From positions 29,725,884-29,789,883 of the forward strand of contig CM052356.1 of the NCBI GenBank assembly GCA_028551475.1: a stretch of 64,000 bases of DNA, read 5' to 3'. Shown piece after piece: positions 45,864-57,018 of this stretch. Position 1 is the stretch's first letter. Each line of letters begins with the position of its first letter. The position numbers were made by a program, and so were the translations under genes. The notes beneath the pieces were generated by a model. It saw only the letters and a list, made by a program, of their open reading frames with translations. It ran no database searches and was not told where the DNA came from. Source of the DNA: Casuarina equisetifolia (Eukaryota > Streptophyta > Magnoliopsida > Fagales > Casuarinaceae).

Positions 45864-47361
45864 TGATATTTTGTAATCGAACAATCTTGTAAATTTTTTT
45901 ACGGGTGATATATAATTTGACCTTTCACCAAAAAAAAAAAAATCTATTTGAGACTTCAAGTTTTAATACAGTTGATTATGTAGAAAAATTAGGAACAAAA
46001 AGTTAATCAAAGTAGAGACGAAAATCTTCTTCCCTTGGGATTTTGCAAGCCCTCTATAAGCTTTGAAGGTGAGGGGTAAACTGCCAACGCACTAATCTCT
46101 AGCATTGATCAACAAACTTTGGTTCTTCCTTGTCTTTCTTCTGATTGCTGTACGCATCTCTACTACACATTCTCTTTTATGGCATTCAATTCAGGAGCCT
46201 AGTTGCTCGGATGTTTACCATATTTTAACTTCTTTTGCTCGTGGTCACCATTATTGTCAAATATATTGTAAGGTCGTTTACTGTGGTAAGAAAGTGTTAC
46301 AAGTTAAGCAACGCCATTAGACAGAAATTAATCCAAAATTTTATGTTGAATCCATTGTCGTGAGCTGTTGATTCATAAAGAAGCTCCACATTCGTGTAAA
46401 AAATAAAAATTAGAAAAAAAAAATTAGTTGATTTCATAGCATTGGATGCTTAACTATTAAGATATACTAGAACAGTGTCACAAGTTAAGCATCACAATTA
46501 AAAAGAAATCAAACTGGCCACACTATACCGAGAGAAGCAAAGCATCATTAAGCTCCATCTTGTAAATGGGTTTCAGCTGTAGCGCAGTATAAAGAAAAAG
46601 AAAATACCTTCCAAATGAAGTAAGCAAAGGAGTTTCGGAAACTCCTTTTGCTTATTTAATTCACACTTTCTACATATAGGTATCCAGCATTGGAGGTAGA
46701 ACCAACTAGCAACCAATCATTTTGGAAACTAAGCATGCGCCAGAAGTCCATTTGAAAGATCTGGTTGGCTTTGTTATCCTCAGCTGCTGCACATTTCTTT
46801 CCTAGCTGCGGAAGTGCTCCGAGGCCAAGGTACTTTTCTCTGATTTCCAGGCATTTTAAGTACACCTGGATTCCATTGCATTTCTGGTGTACACATCTCG
46901 TTTACTACGTGCATGAGGGTGCTTTTTCTTTATCCAGCCACTTAAAATCTATTCTTTTTCTGTCTTTCTTTTCTCCTGTTTTTCTTTGAAGTTGCTCCAT
47001 GGAAGACCTATTTTTAGTCCTCAGTAGGTAGGCGAATGTGACTTTCCATTGGTTGCTTCCGTGGTTATTTTTTAAATCGGTCCATGGACGAGATTTTTCC
47101 TAGGAACATCAAACGAGAAAGGTCCAAAAAGAAACTTAAGCTGGAAAGTTACCTATACAATCAAGCAATGCAATGTTCTTGGAATATGGAATAAGATCTT
47201 ATTCTTCTTCCTTTTACCTTTTGACTGAAACAGCTAGTCATGCAAGCCTTCCCCCCCCCACCTTTTTTCTCTTATGTTCCAATTCGTTCCTGTTTTTGTG
47301 CACATCATGAGGGAATAGAAGGAAAAAAGAGAACTACTAGCTCTTACATATGAATTCAGAA

Positions 47362-47588
47362 TGTTATTTTTCTTTTTTCTTTTTTTTTTAATGGATATGT
47401 GAGTTTATTCATTAAAGAATAAAGAAATATAAAAATTTAGGAACATACTTCAGCATTACAATTTATCTAAAAAATATATATAATTTAAAATTTTTCAATT
47501 ATAACACAATAAAACATTCACTTGAAAGAATTTAATATTCTTAAAACATTCGCTTGATACAATTTGGAAGAGTTTGTTATTTTTCTTT
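47362..47588 (-). mobile_element. Very short L1 3' tail, copy C
   Basis: Counterpart of 13753-13979, body about 47376-47574, with the same TGTTATTTTTCTTT target duplication. Confidence 0.75.
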
Positions 47589-47963
47589 ATTGTGCTTTTT
47601 TGCTCTGCAAGTCTAGAACACATTAGACGAGATAAGCTGATTGTTAAATTGTTAAGACAATTGTAGAATATAACATAAAATCTCTATTAACAATTTTCTA
47701 GATAAAGGAAGACATCATCAACGATTTAAGATGCATTGATAGTTTCTGTTCGTCGTTTTCTTGAATATTTTCGTCATATTCTGTTTGTGTAAGAAAATAA
47801 CTTTTGGTGTCAAATTTAACCATACAATGTTTAGGTTAGGAAATCTGATCATATGCAATTCAATATGTACTTCATCTTCTTATGTTTGGAAGGTGTGTTC
47901 ATCTATCGAGAATAAACTTGACTAACTCAAAAGTTTCATAATCGTTTCAGTTGCATTCCCACC

Positions 47964-49862
47964 ATGAACTTCGATCCAGTGCCACATCTGCTAAAGTATC
48001 TATGGAATTCATGGGGTATCGAGATGCTGGTTTTGGTGAGCTTTGCCTTGGAAATTCTCCTCACTGTGTTTGGCGGTCGCAGAAAATACATTCCAGGACT
48101 TGGGATAAGATTTACAGTTTGGTCTTCCTACCTGCTAATCGGCTCTGTTGTGAAGGTTACCATAGGCAAGCTCACCACATTTGAAATCGCTGACAATGAG
48201 GAACACACCGTCACCTTGGAGCTAAAGGCGCTGTTGGCGCCTTTGCTTTTAGTGCAACTTGGAAACCCAGATACCATTACTGCCTACTCAACAGAAGACA
48301 ACAGACTAGGACTCAGGCAAGTAATTAACTTGTTCTTCCAAGTGGGTATTGTTGTTTATATCCTCGTTAGGTGTTGGACTAAACATGAGATCTCATATCT
48401 ATATCTGCCAACATTTTTGGCTGGACTAATCAAGTATGGGGAGTCAGCATGGGCTCTCAAGTCAGCCTTGAGAAACTCTGGCATACGCAGAGAGGAAACT
48501 GACCCGGAAGCAAATCTTCCTACTTTGCTCCCACACCTACCAAGTGAGATTCCTGGTCTAGAGTTGATCTTGAAGGCTTATTATCGTTTTGATTGCTTGA
48601 AACCACAACTTGAGAATTGGCTCTATAAGCCCCTATATGATTCTTACCCATTGATGTCGATTAATGGATATTCGACAGAGGACACGTTCAAAATCATAGA
48701 TATTGAACTTGGCTTCATGTATGATGTGCTCTATACAAAGGCACCTATTGTATACACGAGAATCGGTTGCATTCTTCGCATAATCAGTTTTTTCAGTTTA
48801 ACAAGTACTTTATGTCTATTCTCAATCTTCTTCAAGAAAGGCTATTTACGGAAGACAGACTCCCGCTATACATTTATAGTGTTGATTACAACTATAATTA
48901 TAGAGGTGTATCAGATCCTGCTGCTACCTTTCTCAGACTGGGCAATAATCCAAATGATTAGGCACCATGACATGCCTTGTATGATGCAATGCTTGAAAGT
49001 TCTTGGTCCACAGTCATGCCATTGGAGAAGGTGGTCCAATTCATTGGGACAATTCAATCTGTTAGACTTTTGTCTTCACGACAAGCCATTGAAGTTCAGC
49101 AGAAGCATTGAGTTTCATGGCAAGGACATGGAGTTTAGAAGGATTAGGAACAAGACGCGCGTGGAATTTCCCTCCGAATTGAAGGAACTAATAATGCAAG
49201 AGTTGAATGTGCTCGATCGTGTGAGAGGTTCAAAGCCCATCAGCAAAAAAGGTCAATGGGCACTTGGCAGGCATGGATGCCTCGACAAACTCAAATGGAG
49301 TGTTAAAAGGGACTTCGATAAGAGCATCATCATATGGCACCTTGCAACAGACATATGCTACTATTCAGATGTTCCAAGTGATGCTGCAGACTCCCGAAGA
49401 GATATGAGCAGATTGCTATCAAACTATTTAATGTACCTTCTCGCTGTGCGGCCACACATGTTATGCTCCACCACAGCAGATGTCGTATTCCACCATGCCT
49501 ACATCAGACTCGTCAGGCTTTTGACTACTCAATCACCAATAATAACAGATGAGCTAGCCGCCTGTATGACATTGAGAACAGAAAAACTTAAACCAGAATT
49601 GGACTTCGACAGAGAAAAGGAAAGCATTGTTACATCTAAATGGAATTCTCTTGCGGAGGTACAAGAACTCTCTAAGATTCTAATGGGCCTAGAAAACAAA
49701 TGGCTCATCATAAGTAGTGTTTGGGTGGAGATGTTGTGCTATGCTGCAAGCAATTGCCAACTAGATTACCATGCAGAACAGCTGAGGCGTGGTGGGGGGT
49801 TGATCACTCATGTCTGGCTTCTCCTAGCACACAAGACAGAGAAGTTCTCCTCCAGCGACTAA
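47964..49862 (+). CDS. DUF4220/DUF594 membrane protein, gene 2, copy C
   Basis: The encoded 632-residue protein is the same as in copies A and B. The upstream region 45955-47963 repeats unit 2, including the hairpin at 46627-46647, and the 3' flank follows as in A. If the assembly is collapsed to one copy, this and copy A are the same gene. Confidence 0.87.
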   Translation: MNFDPVPHLLKYLWNSWGIEMLVLVSFALEILLTVFGGRRKYIPGLGIRFTVWSSYLLIGSVVKVTIGKLTTFEIADNEEHTVTLELKALLAPLLLVQLGNPDTITAYSTEDNRLGLRQVINLFFQVGIVVYILVRCWTKHEISYLYLPTFLAGLIKYGESAWALKSALRNSGIRREETDPEANLPTLLPHLPSEIPGLELILKAYYRFDCLKPQLENWLYKPLYDSYPLMSINGYSTEDTFKIIDIELGFMYDVLYTKAPIVYTRIGCILRIISFFSLTSTLCLFSIFFKKGYLRKTDSRYTFIVLITTIIIEVYQILLLPFSDWAIIQMIRHHDMPCMMQCLKVLGPQSCHWRRWSNSLGQFNLLDFCLHDKPLKFSRSIEFHGKDMEFRRIRNKTRVEFPSELKELIMQELNVLDRVRGSKPISKKGQWALGRHGCLDKLKWSVKRDFDKSIIIWHLATDICYYSDVPSDAADSRRDMSRLLSNYLMYLLAVRPHMLCSTTADVVFHHAYIRLVRLLTTQSPIITDELAACMTLRTEKLKPELDFDREKESIVTSKWNSLAEVQELSKILMGLENKWLIISSVWVEMLCYAASNCQLDYHAEQLRRGGGLITHVWLLLAHKTEKFSSSD

Positions 49863-52382
49863 TGCATGCATATGTTTTGAGGCACTTTACATGTAATCTT
49901 GTAAAAATATCCCCATTATTTGATGAATAAATCTCACATGTAAAGGTTAGAGTGATTTACTTCAAATGTTGGCTTGAGCCAGGATGTGTACTTCAATTAA
50001 GCTTGTAATACATGGTCTTTGCCTGTATTTGGGCCGTAAATATCTCCATGTTATTGAAAGGTTTCAATTTGTTTGTCATGGCATCCCAATGCTTACAGCC
50101 AAAAACCACCTCTATTCGCATAATTTCGATCTTAATCTTGCCGCAATAGTGACCAAATGAGGAAAAAGAATGTGAAAGGCGGATGCTAATCCAACGAACA
50201 ATTCCATCCTAGATTACCGTGAAAGCCAAAAATGCTCTGAGCTACCTTACTTCTCCTCCCGTAGAGATCCTGTAACATAAATATAGATGAGTACTCTAAA
50301 AACACAATGGAAAAGTACCAAGGGCGAGCTTATTTTATGGAAAATTTCGGAATCTTAAGTAGCATTGTTAGAAAGTTTCTGGACCCGAGGTACGTCTCTT
50401 CAAAAAGCATTTGTGAAGGTTTTCAAGCAATCTCTATCTCACAGCTACCAATCCCAGATGAGAAAAAGGACTTGTCAGCGAAATGTCTTTCTATTATGGT
50501 TTTGCGTTGCAAGAAAATGGAAATAAACTAGAGACTTTAAGGGAAGTTTGAAACTAAGAACGGAAAAGGACATTTCACTAAGGAAGCAACCAAGCCTGAA
50601 TCCTTTAAAAGTTTCACGCGATGGGTTCAAGGAAGAGAATAAAGCAGAAAGTGCACTACCATGATAACCATGAATACAAGCATGCAAAAACACTATTACA
50701 AGATTGGTATCATTTGCTCCCCTAACTTGATTTTGGAAGTGGCCTACTAACCCAAAACGTAGAGGCCGTCTATAAAGATCAACTAGTTCATAGGCATATG
50801 GTAGCATTGGTAAAGGTATATCCTAGAAAGCAAGAAAAAAATCGATCTTCTCCCCTTTGGGTTCTTTGATTCAGATTTTCTTTAATCATTGGGATTGAAA
50901 GTGAAACTGACAGCGTACGAATTCCTTAGCCTTTGATCATTAACCCTGGTTCTTTCATTCCTTTGATCAGGTCGCTGTATAAACACAATACATTGTCTCG
51001 CCTGACTCAAGCCAGGATTCCAGCTGCTCAGGTATTTGCAATATGTTGTAAGGTCTTTTTCTATGTGGGAAGCATTTTTGTCTTGAAATGGTTCTTTTTT
51101 TATAGAAGAGAGTTCCATATTAGCCATTCGAAAAGATCCAGAAACTCAAATTGCTATCCGATTTCGACAAGGTTCGGTTAGAGTTGGAACGCTTCATCTT
51201 TTGGTTATTGGGACAATCTCAAATTAGACCCCACCTATATTTATTGTGACACTTCAAATCCTTAGCCATCATTTCGACGGGATCAGTTTCCATCGTTTGG
51301 AAACGAGGTTTTCCAGATCAAATGTGCAAACCACTTGGTGCACGTACTGGAATTTCTGGGGTCTTCTGAGCTGATCTGTTAGTGTTTGTGAAAGCTTCCA
51401 TTTTTGCTGTGAGTTCAGGTCCATTTCATACATTTTCAGCGATTGCCATAGGACATTCCCGAAACATTTACTTTTGTTCGGTTTTACCGAGCCCAGATGT
51501 GTGTCTTCTTCCCACCAACGCTTGTTATCAGAAATCTTATCATTCTCAGCATTTATGTTTCCTATGCAAACCAAGTCTTGAGTAGTTTTAGGTGGATCCA
51601 ACTCTATCAAGATCTTAAGGTGGTCTTAAATGATGAGAAGGGAAAAGAAATAAAATAAATCTACGTATCTTTGTAATCGAACCAAATTTGAAATAAGTTA
51701 TAAACTTTATAAGTCATAAAATTTATATAAAATAACTATTGATTTACGCTAAATTTTCCGTCACTTTCGTGAATTATAATCTCAAGTTAATATAGTTCAG
51801 CTCAATAATAGAGTTCAGCTCAAAAGTCCTTTTCTTCCCATATGAAGCCCTCTTTCACAGAATAAAAGTATTACCAAACTAAATTCATAACATGATAGAT
51901 TGTTAAATCCTAATACTGATATAGAGCTTTAAATGGAAAGTTCTATATTATGAGAGTTCTAGTAGACTATAATTAAGAGAATTCAAAACATATATCACCT
52001 ATGATACCTTTCAACATATATTAATAATATGCTGCTCGAAATAAAGGATTATGTCCATTTGTCAATTTTTTCTTTTAAAAGCTTGCAACTTTGCTTGGAG
52101 CATTAAAGTACTAAGCAATTTTTTTTTCTTTTTTATTTAGAATCAAACACAGTAATACCCTACCTAACTTCAAATTCTTCACCTAATGATTAGTGGCCCC
52201 TACTAACTTATCACTCAACCAATAGGCCTTGCAATAATAAGCATTTCTTTGGGCTATGATGATGGCAAACTCTAACGGGGATGATTGAGCACCAATACTT
52301 TCCTTTCTCTCCTTTCTTTATACCAGTGACAATAGCTTCTCAATTTCTTTCAGCTACATTATAAACTTTGGCACGAGGGGCC

Positions 52383-54287
52383 ATGAACATGATGGATGTA
52401 CTTCCGGGACAACTGAAGATGCTCTGGGACGCATGGGGAATTTACATGCTGGTCATAGTGAGCTTCGCTTTGCAAATTGTGCTCACCCTCTTCGGCAGCC
52501 GCAGAAGGTACAAACCCGAAATCAGAATCAGATTTACAGTGTGGTTTGCCTACTTCCTCTCTGGCGCCGTGGAGAAGATCATTATGGGCAAGCTCACTAC
52601 ACTTCAGCCCCAGAACGCACAGCAACAGCAAACTCCTATAGAGCTGAAGGCACTGCTGGCGCCGTTACTTTTAGTGCAGATTGGGAATCCAGATGCCATT
52701 ACTGCCTACTCTCTAGAAGACAATCGACTGGGATTAAGGCAGATTCTTAGCCTACTGTTCCAAGTGGGTGTTGTTGTATATATCCTGATCAAGTGCTGGA
52801 CGGATACTCTCCTCTCCTTCCTCTACTTCCCGACGTTTTCTGCCGGAATCATCAAGTATGGCGAGTCGGTATGGGCTCTCAAGTCAGCATTCTGGAACTC
52901 TGGTTTAACCATCGAGGAAATAGACCAAGAAGAGCATGCTCCTGCTCTACTCAGAAAGCTGCCCGAGGACATCGCCGGTCTAGAATTGATCTTGAAGGGT
53001 TACTACCGTTTTAACTGCTTGAAGCCCCACCTAGAAAACTGGCTCTACCAGCCATTTTATGAGTCTCTACCATGGATGTCCATTGATGAATATTCAGCTG
53101 AGGATGTCTTCACAATTACAGATGCTGAACTTGGCTTCATGTACGACGTGCTCTATACAAAGGCGCCTATAGTCTATACTTGGATAGGTTTGCTTCTCCG
53201 AATCATCAGCTTCTTTGGTCTAGCTTTCACTTTTTGTGTACTCACCATCATGTTCAAGGATGGATTCTTGCGTCATATGGATGCGGGCTTTACCTATTTT
53301 TTGGTAATTGGAGCCATAATGGTAGAGGTTTATCAGATCATTCTTCTACCTTTCTCAGATTGGGCGATAGTTGGAATAATGAAGCACCACTATATCCCCA
53401 TGGCGATGCCATGCTTGCGAGTCCTCGTTCCACGGTCATACAAGTGGAAAAGGTGGTCTAATAAATTGGGGCAGTTCAATTTGCTAGACTTTTGCCTCCA
53501 TGATAAGCAACTAAAGCTCCGTCCAATCCTCAAGTTCCGTGGATTTGACATGAAGCTCAGAAAGCATTTTAGGCGGACCCGTGTGGATTTCCCCAGAGAA
53601 TTGAAAAACTTGGTGGTTCAGGAAATGAAAGAGGTGGACAGAGAAAGTGGTTCAAAGCCGATCACCCAAAGAGGTCAATGGGCACTTGAAAGGTATGGAT
53701 GCCTCAACCATGATTTCAAATGGAGTGTCAAGAGAGATTTCGACAAGAGCATTACCATATGGCATATCGCAACAGATATCTGCTATCATGCAGATGTTCA
53801 ATCCGATGCCCCAGACTCCCTAATTGAAACGAGTAGACTGCTTTCTAACTACATGATGTATCTTCTGGTGATGCGTCCTCACATGTTATGCAGCACCATC
53901 GGGAATATCGTCTTTCAACATGCTTCCACAGAGCTGATCGAGTATTTCAGAACCCATCCACTGTTTCCAAGAGACGAACGTGAAGCCTGCAAGATTTTAC
54001 GGACAGAAGAAATTCCCAAGGACAGAAACTCTAGCAGAAAGAAGGAAACCGTGGTCACATCGAAATGGAATGTGCTGAAGGATGCACAAAGATTAGCTAG
54101 AAACCTGATGGCTATGGAGAACAGATGGCAGATCATAAGCAGCATGTGGATTGAGATGTTGTGTTATGCAGCAAGTAAATGCCCCGTGGATTATCATGCA
54201 GGACATCTTAGGCGAGGTGGGGGATTAATCACTCATGTATGGCTTCTTCTAGCCCATAAGACAAATAAATTCAATACCAGTGACTAA
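52383..54287 (+). CDS. DUF4220/DUF594 membrane protein, gene 3, copy C
   Basis: The encoded 634-residue protein is the same as at 18774-20678. An open frame reaches back to 52368 through a TTG, but the first ATG is 52383. The inferred leader at 50934-51031 and intron up to 52353 are also present. This copy is the one physically joined to the ASHR3 side. Confidence 0.87.
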   Translation: MNMMDVLPGQLKMLWDAWGIYMLVIVSFALQIVLTLFGSRRRYKPEIRIRFTVWFAYFLSGAVEKIIMGKLTTLQPQNAQQQQTPIELKALLAPLLLVQIGNPDAITAYSLEDNRLGLRQILSLLFQVGVVVYILIKCWTDTLLSFLYFPTFSAGIIKYGESVWALKSAFWNSGLTIEEIDQEEHAPALLRKLPEDIAGLELILKGYYRFNCLKPHLENWLYQPFYESLPWMSIDEYSAEDVFTITDAELGFMYDVLYTKAPIVYTWIGLLLRIISFFGLAFTFCVLTIMFKDGFLRHMDAGFTYFLVIGAIMVEVYQIILLPFSDWAIVGIMKHHYIPMAMPCLRVLVPRSYKWKRWSNKLGQFNLLDFCLHDKQLKLRPILKFRGFDMKLRKHFRRTRVDFPRELKNLVVQEMKEVDRESGSKPITQRGQWALERYGCLNHDFKWSVKRDFDKSITIWHIATDICYHADVQSDAPDSLIETSRLLSNYMMYLLVMRPHMLCSTIGNIVFQHASTELIEYFRTHPLFPRDEREACKILRTEEIPKDRNSSRKKETVVTSKWNVLKDAQRLARNLMAMENRWQIISSMWIEMLCYAASKCPVDYHAGHLRRGGGLITHVWLLLAHKTNKFNTSD

Positions 54288-55136
54288 TAAATCTTTATAA
54301 TACTTGTGTCGGAGATTAAATTTTTCGAAATGAGATTGTTAAATTTGTGCCTATGGTTTACTTTGTTACAAATAAACCCAAGTGATTTGAAAATATACTT
54401 GTAAATTCCCAAAGTATGATTCCACTATGTAGACTCTAGCCACTTTTCTAACAAATAATCATGCAAAATTCAGTTTTTTATTCTTAAATAGGATATTTTA
54501 GAAAGAACAAAAAATATGTTAAAAAAATCAAAATATTGTAACTTATCCCAAAACTAATCACTATTGATTCAAAACCACCTTTTAGTTTGAAGGTTGGTTT
54601 ACTACTCTTAGAAATAACCTGAAGTAATAGGTGAACAAAAGGAATATGTGACCTTATATTGAAAGGATTAGTGTACTTAAAAAGACAAATGATCAACACT
54701 TTAGGTTCCTAAGAGATCTTTCTAACCATGAACAATATTCTTAAGTAATTTGTAGATGGGGAATATATTACTTTTATCTATCTTTCTGTTTTTAAAGTTT
54801 CATGTGCCTTTTAGTGTACTAGAAAACAAACATAAGAGACAATTTCATCCTAATTTCTACCTCCTAATAGCGCAATTTAGTAGCCCATATTTAGTTTCAA
54901 CAACCCTACTAAAATCACACCAATACTAGAGCTTTAAAGAGTCATAAAATACTCATAAATAAACACAACACTATCATTGAAACACTAATAGTAAGACTAC
55001 TTTCCCAAGGCTACAAAGGTATCCTACAAAATTAAGATATAATATATTTCCCATAACTAATGAATTATTTCTTTCCCTTGTTGTTTTACCTCCCATGGCC
55101 TAAGGTTTGCCAGTCATTTTCCAATGCACTAAGTTG

Positions 55137-56148
55137 TGCTACTTTTTTATTTTTTTGTAACGAATATGTGAGTTTATTCATTGAAGAATAAGATAATACA
55201 AAAGCTTAAAAGCATATCCTGGTATTACAATTTATCTAAGAGAAAATAGAATTTGATATTCTCTAGCTATAACACAATAAAACATTCACTTGAAAGAATT
55301 TAATATTTCTAAATAGAGATGCTTTCTCACGAATTACTTTTCGGATTCTAGCCAACAAAATTAGAATATCAATAGTCTTATTTTAAAAACGTCTATGATT
55401 ACATTCAAACCATATATAATAAAGATATGCTAAGAAAGAAAATTTAAGAAGTTTTACAACCAAATCATTTCCCTTAGTTGCTTTAATCATCCATTGCAGT
55501 TCAGAATTTCAATCGTTGATGTTCTTACGAAGGCCTTGTTGTGCTAAAATACTTATCCAAATCTGACTAGTCCAAGTACATTAAAAAAACAAGTGTGACC
55601 TACTTTCATATTGAAAACCATAGAAATTACAATACAAATCAATTGAGGGGAGCTATCAAGAAATCACTTTTACTGTAAAAAGTTTATCTCTATATATAAG
55701 CCAAGCAATAAAGTTATGTTTGTTGATTCCTTTTGACCATATTAAATTATAACATTCAACCTTTGTAACCAATTGGCGCAATTCCTTATATGTTTCTTTA
55801 TAACAATAAAATGGTTTGGAAAGCGCATAGGTGAGAACTTCTCGTAACTTTAGAATATCTCTCCAATTCCATGTCATATTTTCTTTGATGTCAATATACA
55901 TAATTAAAGTTCTCCTGCATTTAGTACTATGAATCCATTTATTTCATAAGAATAGACTTAGACAATTTATGTGATTCTAGAGTGACTGTTTTAACAAAGC
56001 CTTATTCTACACTTTAAGGTTTAGTAGTCCAAGTCTTCCTTTTTTAAGTGAACAAACAACTTACTGAGTAACGTTATGAGTTTTATGGTCTTCCAAATTT
56101 CCTAACCATAGAAAGTGTTTATGAGTTTTAGTTATGCTACTTTTTATT
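55137..56148 (-). mobile_element. 5'-truncated L1 LINE, copy C
   Basis: Body about 55150-56134, target duplication at 55137-55149 and 56135-56148. Same C-terminal ORF2 remnant as 21541-22521. It agrees with copy B at all seven positions where copy A has a length change. Confidence 0.85.
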
Positions 56149-56407
56149 AGTCTATAACTTTTAATACTTTTTTCATCACCTCTCGATTCTTACTAACATA
56201 TCATTTATTGTTTTATGACCTAAATGCACTATTTCCCCTAACTTTTTCCTTGACTTAATGCCTAATGAGTTTGGTACGGTCAAATACAAAAAAATTAATA
56301 ATGACAAAGTAGTAGAAACAAACTTTTCCTTTTTGGTAACTTTTTCATAAATACTTATGCAAAAAACGAAATAAAATCTAAATTATTAATCAAGATAAAA
56401 ATTTTAA

Positions 56408-56940
56408 TTTTTTAATTTTTTTAAATATTATAATACATGCAAGATATCAATATCAAACTTTATAGTTTAAGTTTTTATTATACATTACTGAATTAATTGA
56501 TTATATAATTAATCATGATAAGATATAGTAGTACACGAATTATAATTCTTCTTTATTTATATTTTTTAACATTTTTTTCTGAAAGTAAGTTTGATGTAAA
56601 AAGAATTTCAAATTTTCTCTATTTTTCCAATAAATGCAAAAATCAATTTTTTTTATAACAAAAAAAATCTAAAAATTGCCTAACAAGTTGCATATGGACG
56701 CTATCGCCATCACCGTCACTGTCAGTACGCTCCAACGGCTATTTCCTAGTTCCCCTTTGGGCTAACTTTTGGCTCAGACTTCACGCCCATGCCACTGGTG
56801 ACCGGGCCACCCGGTCGACCATTCCTCCTAATCCGGCAGGTACTCTCGTAATTACCACCGCGTCAAACTGACCTTCCCGTAATTTTGACCTCCCCACTTC
56901 TCTGCAACTACAAATTTCACCTTTCCCGCCCAGACAACCT
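56408..56940. other. Unique AT-rich flank passing into the ASHR3 promoter
   Basis: The first about 280 bases are very AT-rich, with A and T runs, and are not duplicated elsewhere in the window. From about 56690 the composition becomes GC-richer, as expected near a promoter. No other gene is seen. Confidence 0.5.
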
Positions 56941-56966
56941 CTCTCTTTCTCTCTCTCTCTCTCTCT
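56941..56966 (+). promoter_or_regulatory. CT repeat just upstream of the ASHR3 coding start
   Basis: A nearly pure CT run of about 26 bases lies 53 bases before the ATG at 57019. Pyrimidine-rich CT/GA repeats are common around plant transcription starts and in 5' UTRs. Its role here is inferred. Confidence 0.5.
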
Positions 56967-57018
56967 GTGCATTCACCTATAGATATCGCTTTCTAGGTTT
57001 TCGTTTGTGCTCAAAACC

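Larger units (their letters stand above)
40333..45954 (+). mobile_element. Inactive L1 LINE, copy C
   Basis: The body is about 40346-45941, with target-site duplications at 40333-40345 and 45942-45954, the same as in copy A. From about 41650 to the tail it is almost identical to A and B. Before that it differs by many substitutions and indels, including a three-codon change near 41350-41370 and a frame change shortly after the ORF1 start. Confidence 0.92.
39293..56407 (+). repeat. Copy C of the block, plus orientation
   Basis: The offset from copy A is 33621 before the LINE, 33608-33609 from 42471 to about 55246, and 33613 beyond. Copy C is thus collinear with A, with length changes confined to about 40240-41600 and to the region where A itself is irregular. 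Only this copy continues past the fold-back point into the ASHR3 flank. Confidence 0.92.

Noticed and set aside
57007-57018. Four-codon extension of ASHR3 from GTG
   Set aside because: The ATG at 57019 is the first ATG in a normal context. A GTG start is not expected in a plant nuclear gene.
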